64,000 bases of DNA from Schizochytrium sp. TIO01 (lineage: Eukaryota > Sar > Bigyra > Thraustochytrida > Thraustochytriidae): contig SMSO01000007.1 in the NCBI GenBank assembly GCA_004764695.1, positions 265,501 to 329,500 on the forward strand, in the 5' to 3' direction. Shown in pieces: positions 11,575 to 21,731 of this stretch. The notes beneath the pieces were generated by a model. It was given only the letters and a program-made list of their open reading frames with translations. It ran no database searches and had not been told where the DNA came from. The first letter of the stretch is position 1, and every line of letters begins with the position of its first letter. A program made the position numbers and the translations under genes.

Positions 11575-13080
11575 CTAGCATGAAGGAGAAGGAGCTGTGT
11601 CCGGCGCAATACTTGTTGGTTGTCTCCTGCGCGTGAAGATAGCAATCTTCTCAATAAAATGAGTGTAGGCAAAGTGGTCAGCAAGACAGAGTTCCCGAAG
11701 CTCAAAACCTTCCGCAAGAGCTTCTGCGTTGCGCTCTAGGCCGTCTCCACACGCCACATACACGAGTATGTCAACAAAATCAAGCTGACCCAAAAATCGT
11801 GCCAAGTCGTTTGGCAAACCTCGTCTGGGAGGATCAACTAAGCAAACAGTAGGGCCCTTTACATCAGGGAAAGCCGCGCGACGTAGAATCCTAGGCAGTC
11901 GCTTCATGTCATCACAGAATACTTGCACATGGGTTAGATTGTTGATTCCTAAATTGTGTTTGGCCTGCCTCACAAGGTGCGGGTCAATCTCGACACAAAG
12001 GACCTGAGTGAAGAGGTCCGCAAGCCCGACAGTATGATTGCCGCAGCCACTACAGAGCTCCAGAAGGCGAGCATCCGCAACATTGTAACGGGAAGAAAGC
12101 ATCTCGTGCATCCAGTCGTTCACCCCACGCGTGATGGCACCGTTGGGGTTAGAAAAGCTGCCTTCAACCTGGCAGAGCATACGCCCAGGAAAAAGAGCTT
12201 TCTCCACGACCTGGGCAACCCCGCCCATGGACTCATCTGGTGCTGTAGCACCCTCTGTGCGAGCTGTCAACACACATTTCCGTGAGCGCCAAACCACCGT
12301 GATGTCACCATGTAAATTATCTTTGAGCCGCATCAGCAGACCCCTATTCATAGCATCTCGCCACTCCTCCTCAGACACATCGTCCTCACCCTCTGTGAAG
12401 TACATGGTTACCAAAAAGTCATCTCCCTGCATAGTGTCGACGAAATTGACCAGGTGCAAGCGGTCCACGCAAGGCATTTCTGAGCTTTCACCGTGCTTTG
12501 TATTCAGACTCTCAAGAGTGGCCTTCATGGCAACCTGAATTCTCTTTGTCGCAATCGGGAAGTCATCCTCAATATCAAAGAATAGCCTATCCGGGAGATT
12601 TGGGTCCGTATTGGACACCCCGAACCTAAAGGGTCTGCGCTCGCTGACGACCTCGACGTCTCCATCGGTTTCACCAACATCAGCGTTGGCACGGCCCACG
12701 AAGAACTTAAGCCTGAGCCTGTGGTGCCTCACTGGGGATGGCACTACATGCACGCAATCCCCAGCGAGTCCGGGCCAGTTCTGCTGCAGTTCACGCTCTG
12801 TCTTGACTGCGAGCTGCACCGCGTAGGACAGCGAGTTCACAGGCATCACAAAGCCTCGCATGTGATGCTGCCTCGGGCCCGAAGCAGCGGAGTCTTCTCC
12901 CCAGCAATCAAACGCAACTTTCATGATAGCTCGCTCCAAGCTGCGATGTACCTCGACAGAGCTCTCTGCAGCACACCTGCGGACTACAGCGGGAACGGAG
13001 CGGTCCGCAGAGCTTGGGAGTGCATCTTCGAAGCGCAGTGCAGCGGAGATGGCTTCGCAGCCGCCGCACTGACAGACCAT
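11575..13080 (-). CDS. TrmA/Trm2-like tRNA (uracil-5-)-methyltransferase
   Basis: A 501-residue protein of the class I SAM-dependent RNA m5U methyltransferase family, whose TrmA/Trm2 members methylate U54 in the tRNA T-loop. The SAM-binding motif ELCSGCGN lies at residues 341-348. The DPPRRG motif starts at Asp416. YVACGD places the nucleophilic cysteine at Cys444, and the terminal THFIE segment gives the catalytic base Glu477. All expected catalytic residues are present. The frame stays open upstream, but the leading 96 residues are hydrophobic and unlike the family, so I chose the ATG giving MVCQCGG. I see no TRAM domain and no complete iron-sulfur cysteine set, which favours TrmA over the rRNA enzymes. 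An alternative is a TRMT2A/B-like eukaryotic paralogue. The initiator tRNAs in this window carry A54, so they would not be substrates at that position. Confidence 0.88.
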   Translation of the reverse strand: MVCQCGGCEAISAALRFEDALPSSADRSVPAVVRRCAAESSVEVHRSLERAIMKVAFDCWGEDSAASGPRQHHMRGFVMPVNSLSYAVQLAVKTERELQQNWPGLAGDCVHVVPSPVRHHRLRLKFFVGRANADVGETDGDVEVVSERRPFRFGVSNTDPNLPDRLFFDIEDDFPIATKRIQVAMKATLESLNTKHGESSEMPCVDRLHLVNFVDTMQGDDFLVTMYFTEGEDDVSEEEWRDAMNRGLLMRLKDNLHGDITVVWRSRKCVLTARTEGATAPDESMGGVAQVVEKALFPGRMLCQVEGSFSNPNGAITRGVNDWMHEMLSSRYNVADARLLELCSGCGNHTVGLADLFTQVLCVEIDPHLVRQAKHNLGINNLTHVQVFCDDMKRLPRILRRAAFPDVKGPTVCLVDPPRRGLPNDLARFLGQLDFVDILVYVACGDGLERNAEALAEGFELRELCLADHFAYTHFIEKIAIFTRRRQPTSIAPDTAPSPSC

Positions 13081-14359
13081 AGTGAGCGACGATGACAAGC
13101 ACGAGGAGGGGAGCCAGGGCCTGGACCACACCACGATTCGCAACGCAAACCCTTGCGTGCAATATTGATGAATGTTTGCTTCAACTTGAGTGGCTTGAAG
13201 GACACCATTGTTTTGATAGGAAAGAAAGAAGGGAAAATAAGAGATCAAAATGAAGGGAGATGCGAAATGATCAGGTAAGGTGATCACGCAGATTGACGGG
13301 CGAGGGGATTGGAGTGCGCGATAAAGCAATAAGTACGGAGTCAAGTTTGGTGTACTAAGAAGGAGCAAGAGCTTTTAAAACAGTACAAGGGGAAATGACA
13401 TTGTGGAATTTTGAGGGTATGAACGTTACGAATAGCCCAAACAAGCGGATTTGGAAAATGGTTATGGGCATGAAGGAACAACCAAAAGGGAGCACCTGCA
13501 ATCAGGAAACCAGAAAGTTTACCCTGTTCGGTTTGGGTTTAGACCTTGATAAGGTAAGATCTGGATTTTCGCTGTTAATTTGGCACAAATGTAAGCTAGT
13601 ATTCAATTCACAAATCCAGCCAAGAAGTGTTTCCCCGTTTCCTTCTGGTTTTACCAAATCTTTATGCTACATATTGAAGGTTGATACCCTGCTAATATTC
13701 ATCGCTACAAGTTCGCAAATTAAGGTTGCTCTCGAAGCAAACAGTATCTTCACTTCCTCTCTGCTCCGATGTCACCCAGCTACTCAAATATATAAAGCAA
13801 CAATGCACAATGCACAGGCCAAAAAAAATAGCAAAGTATTCCCAAATGGCCGCATAGACAAAACCGCTAATAACTTTCTTAGGTTTCCGTACCCTGAAGT
13901 CATGTTGAATGGAACCTATTTTGCTTTAAAATGGAATCTCACTTCAACAGTATTGGCCTGACCATCTACACTTACTCTGAAATCGTAGTTTTCCGCATAC
14001 GTCGTGTTGCTAAAGAAACAGCGTATAGACAGTATTCTATCTTCTATCCAAGTTGAGTGCCATGCACGCAATGTGGTACCTTTTTGGTCCTCATAGTCGT
14101 AATTCAATACCAATTTAGGTCAACAATAAGGTAACTACAATTGACAAGAATGAAAGAAAGATAATACCACGGTAGTGAACTTTCAAGAACAAAAGTCAAG
14201 TCAGCAAGTCTCGATCGAGCTCCGACGGAGATTCTACTCGCTTGCCAGGCCGCTCGGCGGCACGGCTGGCAGTATTTTCGGGGATAGATACTTTTGTCCA
14301 CCCAGGTTGGCAGCCAGGTAGCGGATCCTGAAAGGAAAGTCTGCGATTAGATCATCAAA
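13081..14359. other. Intergenic, weak coding candidates only
   Basis: This holds the probable shared 5' region of two divergent genes. A 188-codon ATG frame at 13395-13961 (+) and frames at 13916-14301 (-) are open, but they overlap one another and show no domain. I do not call a gene. Confidence 0.4.
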
Positions 14360-17095
14360 ATGGCGATCGGCAGGCTAACCAAGGTCTCGGCGGTAGTCAT
14401 CTGGGCCGCTATCTGCGCCGTGAATGAGCCAGCTAGAGCTGCAGGACCTCATGTCGATGTGCGGTGGAGTGTGCTTGCAGGACAGTACTTTCTTGCAGAA
14501 AACCTCACGGCTCAGGAGGGAGGATTTGACTTGGAAATACACCCTGGGAGCGAAGCCGAGGTCATGCTTCGAGGCGTGGACCTAGAAACATCTTCATCGA
14601 TGTCAAGGCATTCTTCGTCAACAACAGGTTCTTCAGCTTCACCTCCATCACATGAAGGACTTCAAACTTTTGAGCAAAGAAAACGTCAAGTCCATGTAGA
14701 ACGCCGAAGAGAAAGGGTTAGTGCAAACGAGGATGATGACGAAGAGTTGGAAGCAGCGAATACAACAACCACAGCGGAGGAGGATGCAGAGATGGCAAGG
14801 CTAGAGGTACTCTTACCTGTTGCAGATTGGACATTTAAGAAGCTTGATGTTAGAGGTGCGGTCAGAGATGCCGCGCGGTACCGTGTCACGGTTCAGGCAA
14901 GTTCACCTCATGAGAAACCAATGTTTCGGCTCGGTTTGACACCAGGCCAAGACCTCAGACCAGGAGAACGTCTGTACCGGGAGTGGATGGTAGACAACAG
15001 GTGCCTATGGTACCTTGCGGGACGCCCTGATGAATCAGCAGAGCTCAACGATGACCAAGTGTGGGGTGCGTTTGGCCAAGACGGCTGTGTTGTTGGATCA
15101 ACTCTTTCGATGGAAGTTGACCTTACCAAAGGTCAGGTGAGGTTTTGGTCACCATCTTCACAAGGTAGTCAACCCGAGCTACGTTTTTCCCTAGATGGAT
15201 TTGCCCCAATATCATTGCCTCGATTGACAGAGCAGCGGGACCACGTCTCTCTTACTCAGGACCTTGTGATTAATGGTGCGAGTTTTAACTTCGAAACGTC
15301 CAATTTCGGGCCAGATTTGCCGCTTGGTCGTGCAATTGTAGAAGGCCTTGTACTCGCAGACCCAATCGATGCTTGTGATCCATTTTCCACCCGTATGTCA
15401 CAAAAAATAAAGGGTAATGTGCTATATGCGCTTCGTGGCGGGTGTGACTTTCTTGACAAAGTTCTCCATGCCCAAGCGGCCGGGGCAGTTGCTGTTATAG
15501 TTGCAGACAACAAAGAATCTCGGCGTCAAGCCCGTCCCGTAAAAAAATCCAAACTTGGAGCTAAAGGCGGCGATGATGAGTCCATTGCTGCAGGTGACCT
15601 GGCTGACGGGCCTGAGCTCGTCATTATGGATCATATCAACCGCCATGAAGATGCATCTCGGGTGCTCATTCCTTCAGTGTTTGTCTCAAATGCGGCTGAT
15701 AAGTATATTACATCTCAATACAAAGCTGGCCGGTCCATTAATGTTGCACTTCGAGGTTCGGTGGACGCCCCTGCTCATCACGGTTTGCACTGGAGGGAGC
15801 ACCGCTTGTCTCCAGCGATATGGCTTGGCCCGACCACCGAAGTCAGTATTACTGTTGAAGCATCTCCAAAAGCCTCTGTGCAAAAGCAGTCATGCCGCCC
15901 TGTTGCATATTTGCCTCTAGCAGCGTCAGAACGGAAGAGTTTGCTAGCCTCTTTGCGAGGGGTAGCTCGTTCTAAAGAGACTAGTAAAGATGCAGCAGGT
16001 TTCCGTACTAGTAAGCGACTTGCTGCACAGGGTCAGGCATGTGGCGAAACAGAGGCATCACCAGGTAGCTACCTGTCTGTTCTTGATTCAGGTATTTCAC
16101 TTATCCCTTGGCTCAGAAATATCCCTCAATTTAGTTCTGAGTTTCAAGAATCTAAGTTCTCTGCAAGACAAAAAATTACCAACGGATGGGGGCTAAGCCT
16201 GGTGCCGTCCACAGATCTTTTGCGAAGCCAAGAAGATAAGAGTGTGGTTCTTCAGCGTCATGCATCGCGCTGTCCTCGGGAAGCATCGGCAAGTCGAAAT
16301 GAGCTCGTTGTTCAGAGGGCATCTGATGCTAGCGACAAGAGCCAAACTGAATCTGCAATCATTTGTACATTTGTGCATGGACTTGCAGCTCCCCGTGAGA
16401 CAAGTGCTTCTATCCTCCCGGTCGTGTCTCCAGAGTTTTTTGCACTGAGTACCTTGCGTGCCCCTTTAATTTACATGTGGGAGTTCCATTTAATCATCCC
16501 AGAAATCTTTGAATCCACACGCCAATCGAAAGAACAGAAAGGTTCGGAAACGGCAGAGAGCGCGTCTGGTTATGAAAAGAATTTTGAAGACAAACCTAGT
16601 GGGAAGGATAATACTTTGTTTGCTGCAGTTGGTGTTGTAACTGACCCAACGGGCCGGGCCAGTGAATTTTGGGGACTCACCTCAGATGGCTTCCCTCTCA
16701 TCAAAGGTCGGGAAATGAGCATTTCTTCTTCTTCGGTTGAAATCAACCAGGCCCTTCGTTGGACCTCCTATGCTGGGGTTTTGCTTGATCTAAGTGATAT
16801 GAGCATTACAATTTTTACAGATGCTGCACATTCGAGATGGGTCACCTTACAGATTAAGCCAAACCCAGACATCCTTTTGCCTGTAATGGGGGAACCCGAA
16901 AATGGACTGCCGAGTGCCGGTGCTATGCCCTTCATCACGCTGCATGCCGGCTTGCGCGTCCGCCCCGGTGAATTCCTGACACATAAACATGCAGATGCAG
17001 TGCGTGCCCAGAAAGAACATCGAAAAGCCTCTAGCAAATGCATTCAGGCTCACATAGATGTTCACATTTGCGCAGCCTCGGCCTCAACTGCTTGA
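14360..17095 (+). CDS. Secreted PA-domain protein, function unknown
   Basis: A 911-residue protein with an N-terminal hydrophobic segment (about residues 8-27) ending in small residues, a likely signal peptide cleaved near Ala-Arg-Ala-Ala-Gly. Residues about 330-465 resemble a protease-associated (PA) domain: Cys339, then an RGGCDF motif with Cys362, followed by an AGAVAVIVAD segment typical of that fold. PA domains occur in vacuolar sorting receptors, subtilases and M28 peptidases, where they bind substrates or partners. No protease catalytic set is visible. Residues about 75-145 are acidic and serine-rich. There is no C-terminal membrane span or ER-retention tail, so secretion or delivery to a vacuole or lysosome is likely. 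The remaining regions are unrecognised. Confidence 0.85.
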   Translation: MAIGRLTKVSAVVIWAAICAVNEPARAAGPHVDVRWSVLAGQYFLAENLTAQEGGFDLEIHPGSEAEVMLRGVDLETSSSMSRHSSSTTGSSASPPSHEGLQTFEQRKRQVHVERRRERVSANEDDDEELEAANTTTTAEEDAEMARLEVLLPVADWTFKKLDVRGAVRDAARYRVTVQASSPHEKPMFRLGLTPGQDLRPGERLYREWMVDNRCLWYLAGRPDESAELNDDQVWGAFGQDGCVVGSTLSMEVDLTKGQVRFWSPSSQGSQPELRFSLDGFAPISLPRLTEQRDHVSLTQDLVINGASFNFETSNFGPDLPLGRAIVEGLVLADPIDACDPFSTRMSQKIKGNVLYALRGGCDFLDKVLHAQAAGAVAVIVADNKESRRQARPVKKSKLGAKGGDDESIAAGDLADGPELVIMDHINRHEDASRVLIPSVFVSNAADKYITSQYKAGRSINVALRGSVDAPAHHGLHWREHRLSPAIWLGPTTEVSITVEASPKASVQKQSCRPVAYLPLAASERKSLLASLRGVARSKETSKDAAGFRTSKRLAAQGQACGETEASPGSYLSVLDSGISLIPWLRNIPQFSSEFQESKFSARQKITNGWGLSLVPSTDLLRSQEDKSVVLQRHASRCPREASASRNELVVQRASDASDKSQTESAIICTFVHGLAAPRETSASILPVVSPEFFALSTLRAPLIYMWEFHLIIPEIFESTRQSKEQKGSETAESASGYEKNFEDKPSGKDNTLFAAVGVVTDPTGRASEFWGLTSDGFPLIKGREMSISSSSVEINQALRWTSYAGVLLDLSDMSITIFTDAAHSRWVTLQIKPNPDILLPVMGEPENGLPSAGAMPFITLHAGLRVRPGEFLTHKHADAVRAQKEHRKASSKCIQAHIDVHICAASASTA

Positions 17096-18107
17096 ACTCA
17101 TTAAATGTTTCTTATCAAAGAGATCTTTTGCCGCCACAGCTCACAACTCATCCCTGCTGATTATCATTCAGGTTCGCGTTTCGTTTTATCCACATTCATA
17201 ATTGCTGTCGCCGCTTCTCCTTCTGCAAAGCCACAGCCACTACTGAAATGCATACTCTTTCTTGCGAGATCGCCGGCTACATTTGTCAAGATCTAGTACT
17301 CTATAGCAACTATAGTACATTAAAAAAAGAATCAACTGTCTCTTGTGTTTTTTTGTTTTTTGCTTGCTTTCTTTCAACATTTGTTTATAATTGTCTAACT
17401 ATGCCAATAGGATGAGAGACTTTCCAGTGGATTGTCTACATGTAAGCCATAATTTCGGGCCCAACTTTGTGAAGACGTCTTATCAGTGATCAGGATCAGA
17501 TCAGAGGGAAACAAGAACTGGGAATGGTAGGGAAAGGGGGATTCAAGGAAAGGGACAATTCTCGTTTCGAAAAAGAAAGTGCCCTCGAAAACAATAAAGT
17601 TGAGAGAAAGAAAATTTGCGGTCGGCCATCTTAGATGTCACGTCTGAAAAGTTTTACTTTTGTCATTTTCATTTCTTTCGAGGTAAAAGATTTTGATCTC
17701 TCTTCCTTAAAAGGTTTTGAGGTGTGCAAATGAAAAGATCACTTTCTGATTTTTGTAAAAGCTGAAAGGGGAAAGAAAGTTCATTTCTTTCAAGGTAAAA
17801 AAATTACCCTTCAAAGATTTTTGAGGTACGCAAAACGGAAAGATCGCTTTCAGGTTCTGGTAAAGCTGAAAGGGGAAAGGACAATCACGCTTGCTCAACC
17901 AAAACGAGTGTCCCTCTCAAATTGAAGCACGCGTAATCGACATGTTTGGATTTCTATCGATCGAGCGCGTTGCGTTTTATTCCTGAGATCTGTCGGTCTG
18001 GCTAGATCTAGGATGTGTAATCCCCTGGTTGAGTGAAAGTGGGTGTTTCGTTGCAGGCAAATCCGGAATTCTGTCAGCACGTGCAGAGTTTAAGAAGATA
18101 AACAAGG
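17096..18107. other. Intergenic with a diverged tandem repeat
   Basis: There is no gene in this stretch. It contains the repeat at 17670-17880 and should include the promoter of the nuclease-kinase gene that follows. No clear promoter element was recognised. Confidence 0.6.
17670..17880. repeat. Diverged tandem repeat of about 100 nt
   Basis: Two units (about 17670-17775 and 17782-17880) share the order CATTTCTTTC, AGGTAAAA, TTTTGAGGT, AAAGATC and GCTGAAAGGGGAAAG with many substitutions and small indels. They lie about 230 bases upstream of the nuclease-kinase start codon. Confidence 0.75.
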
Positions 18108-20711
18108 ATGGCTCTGCGCCCTGAGAAGCCGTCGAATCTCGTACGGAGACCTTCAACGAGGTCTATTGTTGGTGCTTTTGAGAGAGTGTTGACTGTTTCT
18201 CGGAATTTGCAAGAGAAAACTGGTGAATTGGCTTCGAAATTGAAGGTTCTTGAGGCCCGTGTGCACGAAATTCGACCTTCCATTAATCCTTCCTTGGCCC
18301 TGGCCATTGATGCTGCAGTGAGAGGAGACGAAAAAGCACAGAAGATTGTACGAGAGAGTGAATCCAAAGTTCCTCTGTGTCAGAAAAGGGCGGTCGCGGC
18401 GTACACAGCCGCAAGCCACTCTCTCTTTCGTGTCCTTGCAGACACTGCAGCACTAGAGGAAACAAAGACAGAGTGTGCACTCTTAGTCTCTCAGGCACTC
18501 TCCCTTTTCCAAGTTGTTGAAGGTAAGCAAAACCCGAACACGATTGATAGGCCGTCCATTAGTGAAATCGTTAAGAGTGTGAAAGGGCTTGAAACGAGGC
18601 AAGAAGAAGAAGAAGAAGAAGAAGAAGAAGAAGAAAAGGAGAAAGCAATGCCCTTTCCTCGTCTATCAAGAAAGAAAGCCAAGCACGGCTTGTCTGCGCC
18701 CCTTCACGCGAAAGGGAAGTCCAACGGAAATCGAGGTGTTAGACCCCCGGGAGACGAGGAGGAAGACACAGGTGGACTCGAGACAATCCTTGGAGCAATG
18801 GCGACAAGCAACCGAGACAACGCGGGGGGCAGTGGTGCGCGTTTCGATATTGTCCGCTTTGAGAGACGTCTAGAGGTGCAACAGGCTAGACTTGAGAAAC
18901 TTGAAGAAAAATTGGAAAAGCTGCGAGACAACGGCAAGATTCCTGATGACGTTTTTCCGATCATTGAGGATGTTGTTCAAGAACGCACAGAGTTCGAGGA
19001 CGCAATAAAAGAGGTGGCAAATTTGGATTTAGAGGGTCGTTGGAAACATGACACTTCAAGAGCTCTGCGCATAGCATCTGATATGAAGGAAGCCCGATTA
19101 GAAATCAAGGAGACAAAAGGGAAGATTAGAGAATTTGAGTCTGGAGGCGGTGAAGAAGGAGAAAGCATTTCGCGCTTCTCCGGATCAGTTTGGGAATCCC
19201 TTGGGTGCGTTTTACCTGAAATTACTCACGATCCTTCTTTAGCCGTATCAAACACGAATATCTCAAATACGGATAACTATCCTTTTGCCCCGAAGACTGT
19301 CCAGGGGATTGACTGGGAGAATTTCATGGCATACTGTGCAGATAAAGGATATTTGGAAAAACTTCAGCAAGAATCAACTAATGAAAGTGTTGGTGATTTA
19401 CTTGAGAGGTCAATGCGCTCTCTTTATATAAAGTCTGAGAGTTCCGTTGGACTTTGTTTTTCACAAGTTTTCCAAGCAGTCATCTCTGCTCTAGACTTCA
19501 TTACGGAAAACCTCCGCTACACGTCTGACAAGTCCTCGACGGGTGGTCTTCGACCAGATTTTATTATTGGTCTCGTCGAAAATGGGGTTACAGTACCTAT
19601 AAATCCCTTGCTTGTGGGTGAACTGAAGAGTTACAGTTCAGATCATGAACCATTTTATTTCCGTTGGTGTGACTGGCATGGACATGCCCCTGAACAATGC
19701 CCTGATTCTGCTCGTTCTGAGAGGCACGCGAGTGTGTCCCCAATTAGACAGTTGTATAACTACATGGTCGACTCTGGCAAGTTTGTTGGTGTTTACTCCC
19801 ACTATGGCTGTACTGCGGCATTCTTCCGTGACTGTAAAGGCACTCTTGTTACAACGCCGATGCTCACACGCGACTCTGGTCCAATAAGCGTGCCACAGTT
19901 GCTCGCCTTGGTTATCATGATTGCCATATCTGAGGAGGTGCCGGAATTTTACAACGGTGGAACGCCCATTTTGGTGCCATGCGAAGGCAAAAGAAGTTGC
20001 AAAAAGACCAATCGTAAACATACCAGTCTACCTGATGACTGTAAGTGGTTAAAGAGCGATCTCAAGAGTAGCGCTAAACCTAGAACAGGAGCCACTGCAA
20101 TGAGAAGGGCGGCGAACAAGTCCCTTTACAAAAAGCATGACACTCCCATCACCTGGGGTGATCTCTACAACTGCAAGTACATTTCTGACTGCTACACAGG
20201 TAACGCAGTTGAGTGTGAGATCATGGGCGAGCGAGCAGTGGTTAAATACAACGATTTCGGCGATCACGAAGATGCTGATGAGCGTCTTGACCAGATTGAT
20301 TTTGAAGCTGAAGTCTACGCAAACTTGTCTGACTTGCAGGGGGATTGTATTCCCAAATACCTGGGCCATGGCTCCATTACCGATACTGATGGATCCCAGT
20401 ATGGTTTTGCTACCTCTTATGCAGGTGAGTCACTCTCGTATGAATCTCTTGATTCTCTCACTGAAGAGTTCAAGACAAGCGTCAAGGATGCCCTAGACAA
20501 GATACACGCGCGTGGTGTTTTGCATGGCGACCTGAGACTTCCGAACATCCTGAAGTCGAAGGACGATCCCGAGAAGGCAGTTTTTATCGACTTCAGTCAT
20601 TCAGGGATCTATGACGAACCTGATGATCAGTTCTTTCAAGGCTGCGCAAGGCTTGAGAAGGAGAACCTCGTCAAGCTCTTGAAAGGCGAAAAAATCAAAC
20701 AAGTTTTTTGA
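18108..20711 (+). CDS. Crinkler-like protein: PD-(D/E)XK nuclease plus protein-kinase-like domain
   Basis: An 867-residue protein. Residues 1-165 are helical, probably coiled coil. A poly-Glu run near 165-177, encoded by GAA repeats, precedes a basic patch and a second helical region (about 250-340). Residues about 400-640 look like a PD-(D/E)XK nuclease-like domain: RPDF with Asp484, then GELK with Glu505 and Lys507. Residues about 685-865 look like a compact kinase domain: Lys713 in AVVKY, HGDLRLPN with Asp808 and Asn813, and Asp828 in a DFS motif replacing DFG. The nuclease-then-kinase order is known from Crinkler-type eukaryotic effectors and related host-encoded conflict proteins. No secretion signal is visible. 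The C-lobe is short. Enzyme activities are inferred from motifs only. It is convergent with the Fic gene, with 106 bases between stop codons. Confidence 0.8.
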   Translation: MALRPEKPSNLVRRPSTRSIVGAFERVLTVSRNLQEKTGELASKLKVLEARVHEIRPSINPSLALAIDAAVRGDEKAQKIVRESESKVPLCQKRAVAAYTAASHSLFRVLADTAALEETKTECALLVSQALSLFQVVEGKQNPNTIDRPSISEIVKSVKGLETRQEEEEEEEEEEEKEKAMPFPRLSRKKAKHGLSAPLHAKGKSNGNRGVRPPGDEEEDTGGLETILGAMATSNRDNAGGSGARFDIVRFERRLEVQQARLEKLEEKLEKLRDNGKIPDDVFPIIEDVVQERTEFEDAIKEVANLDLEGRWKHDTSRALRIASDMKEARLEIKETKGKIREFESGGGEEGESISRFSGSVWESLGCVLPEITHDPSLAVSNTNISNTDNYPFAPKTVQGIDWENFMAYCADKGYLEKLQQESTNESVGDLLERSMRSLYIKSESSVGLCFSQVFQAVISALDFITENLRYTSDKSSTGGLRPDFIIGLVENGVTVPINPLLVGELKSYSSDHEPFYFRWCDWHGHAPEQCPDSARSERHASVSPIRQLYNYMVDSGKFVGVYSHYGCTAAFFRDCKGTLVTTPMLTRDSGPISVPQLLALVIMIAISEEVPEFYNGGTPILVPCEGKRSCKKTNRKHTSLPDDCKWLKSDLKSSAKPRTGATAMRRAANKSLYKKHDTPITWGDLYNCKYISDCYTGNAVECEIMGERAVVKYNDFGDHEDADERLDQIDFEAEVYANLSDLQGDCIPKYLGHGSITDTDGSQYGFATSYAGESLSYESLDSLTEEFKTSVKDALDKIHARGVLHGDLRLPNILKSKDDPEKAVFIDFSHSGIYDEPDDQFFQGCARLEKENLVKLLKGEKIKQVF

Positions 20712-20817
20712 ACACTCACAAGTTAATAACCCCTAACTCATGAAAAGAAGAAGAAGAAGAAATAATCAATGTTTGTTTTGTTTCCAATCCATTTTATTAT
20801 AATAAAATGCTACTTAG

Positions 20818-20933
20818 TTAGGTTACGGAGAGGATCTCTCGCAAGTGATTTTCCACTGCAGAACTTGTGTACTCACTGAACCGCCGCTTGTCTTTGGATT
20901 GATGGCAAGTTTCGAACAATGCCAACGGATCCA

Positions 20934-20971
<38 letters not shown>

Positions 20972-21573
20972 ACTTTAGTCGCTTCGGCGTAGTCTTGGGA
21001 GGGTCCAAGCAATGGAATTGGGCCCGGGACAAAGGAGTTAAGTAGCCACGAAAAGAGCACACGAGCGGTCCTTCCATTGCCAAATGCAAAGGGTTTGAAA
21101 AACAGGAACTTTGCTGTGAATTCTGTCGCAACGTGCAAAGCATCTTGCAATGCGGCGGCTTCTATATCTTTTACATCTTGCTTTCCTGTGATCGAGAAAG
21201 GTGTGGTTTGGTATTTTATAATGAGATTCCTCAGTGCACGATCAAGAAGCCCAGGGGTTGGATGAACAAGAGGAATTCTCGTCAAATCACAGGTAATTTG
21301 GTGACGCCTGAATGAGAATGCGGATGCACTTCGCAATTTGCTGCTGCTGTGGGGCTGGCCGAGGATGATTGCGTTAAGTTTGCAGAGAAACGAAAAGGAA
21401 AGGCCGCCATCATAATGCATTGCGAACTTGTAAGCTTCAACGAGGTTGGTTCTGTTTTTTTCTTCGGTTTCCAGGGCTACTCGCTGTAAAAACCAAGTTA
21501 TCAAGGGGCCGTTTTGCAGTTCGCAGCGACTCCTTGCTTCTCGCGCTAGTTCACTCAAGTCAAGGCCGGTCAT
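20818..21573 (-). CDS. Fic-domain protein with the motif histidine replaced by lysine
   Basis: A 251-residue protein. Fic enzymes use an HPFx(D/E)GNGRxxR motif to transfer AMP or related groups to target proteins. Here residues 160-171 read KPFAFGNGRTAR: the catalytic His is Lys160 and the acidic metal ligand is Phe164, while the GNGRxxR anion-binding part is intact. The flanking helical pattern fits the fold. Near the C-terminus a SSAVEN stretch matches the [S/T]xxxE[G/N] inhibitory motif seen at the end of class III Fic proteins, but such a short match may be chance. A run of about ten alanines, encoded by GCA/GCT repeats, interrupts residues about 203-212. Transferase activity is therefore doubtful: it may be a pseudoenzyme or a gene in decay. 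Confidence 0.75.
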
Positions 21574-21731
21574 TTTTCTGTTGTTGTTTTGTTTTGTTTT
21601 TGTCGATTTTGCTTGGTTGATGAAAGAAGTGCAGAGAAAATTAAATTTGTTCGTTCTTCTTCTTGATTTGACTATTTTCTAATGAATAAAAGCGCGTTGG
21701 TTTTTTTGTTGCTTCCTTGTTATTTATTAAA

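Noticed and set aside
13081-13368. Upstream extension of the methyltransferase frame
   Set aside because: The added 96 residues are hydrophobic and unlike the family, and begin at a later-explained open frame; the internal ATG fits better.
20936-20971. GCT/CAG-type repeat as a separate element
   Set aside because: It lies inside the Fic gene as an alanine run and is described there.
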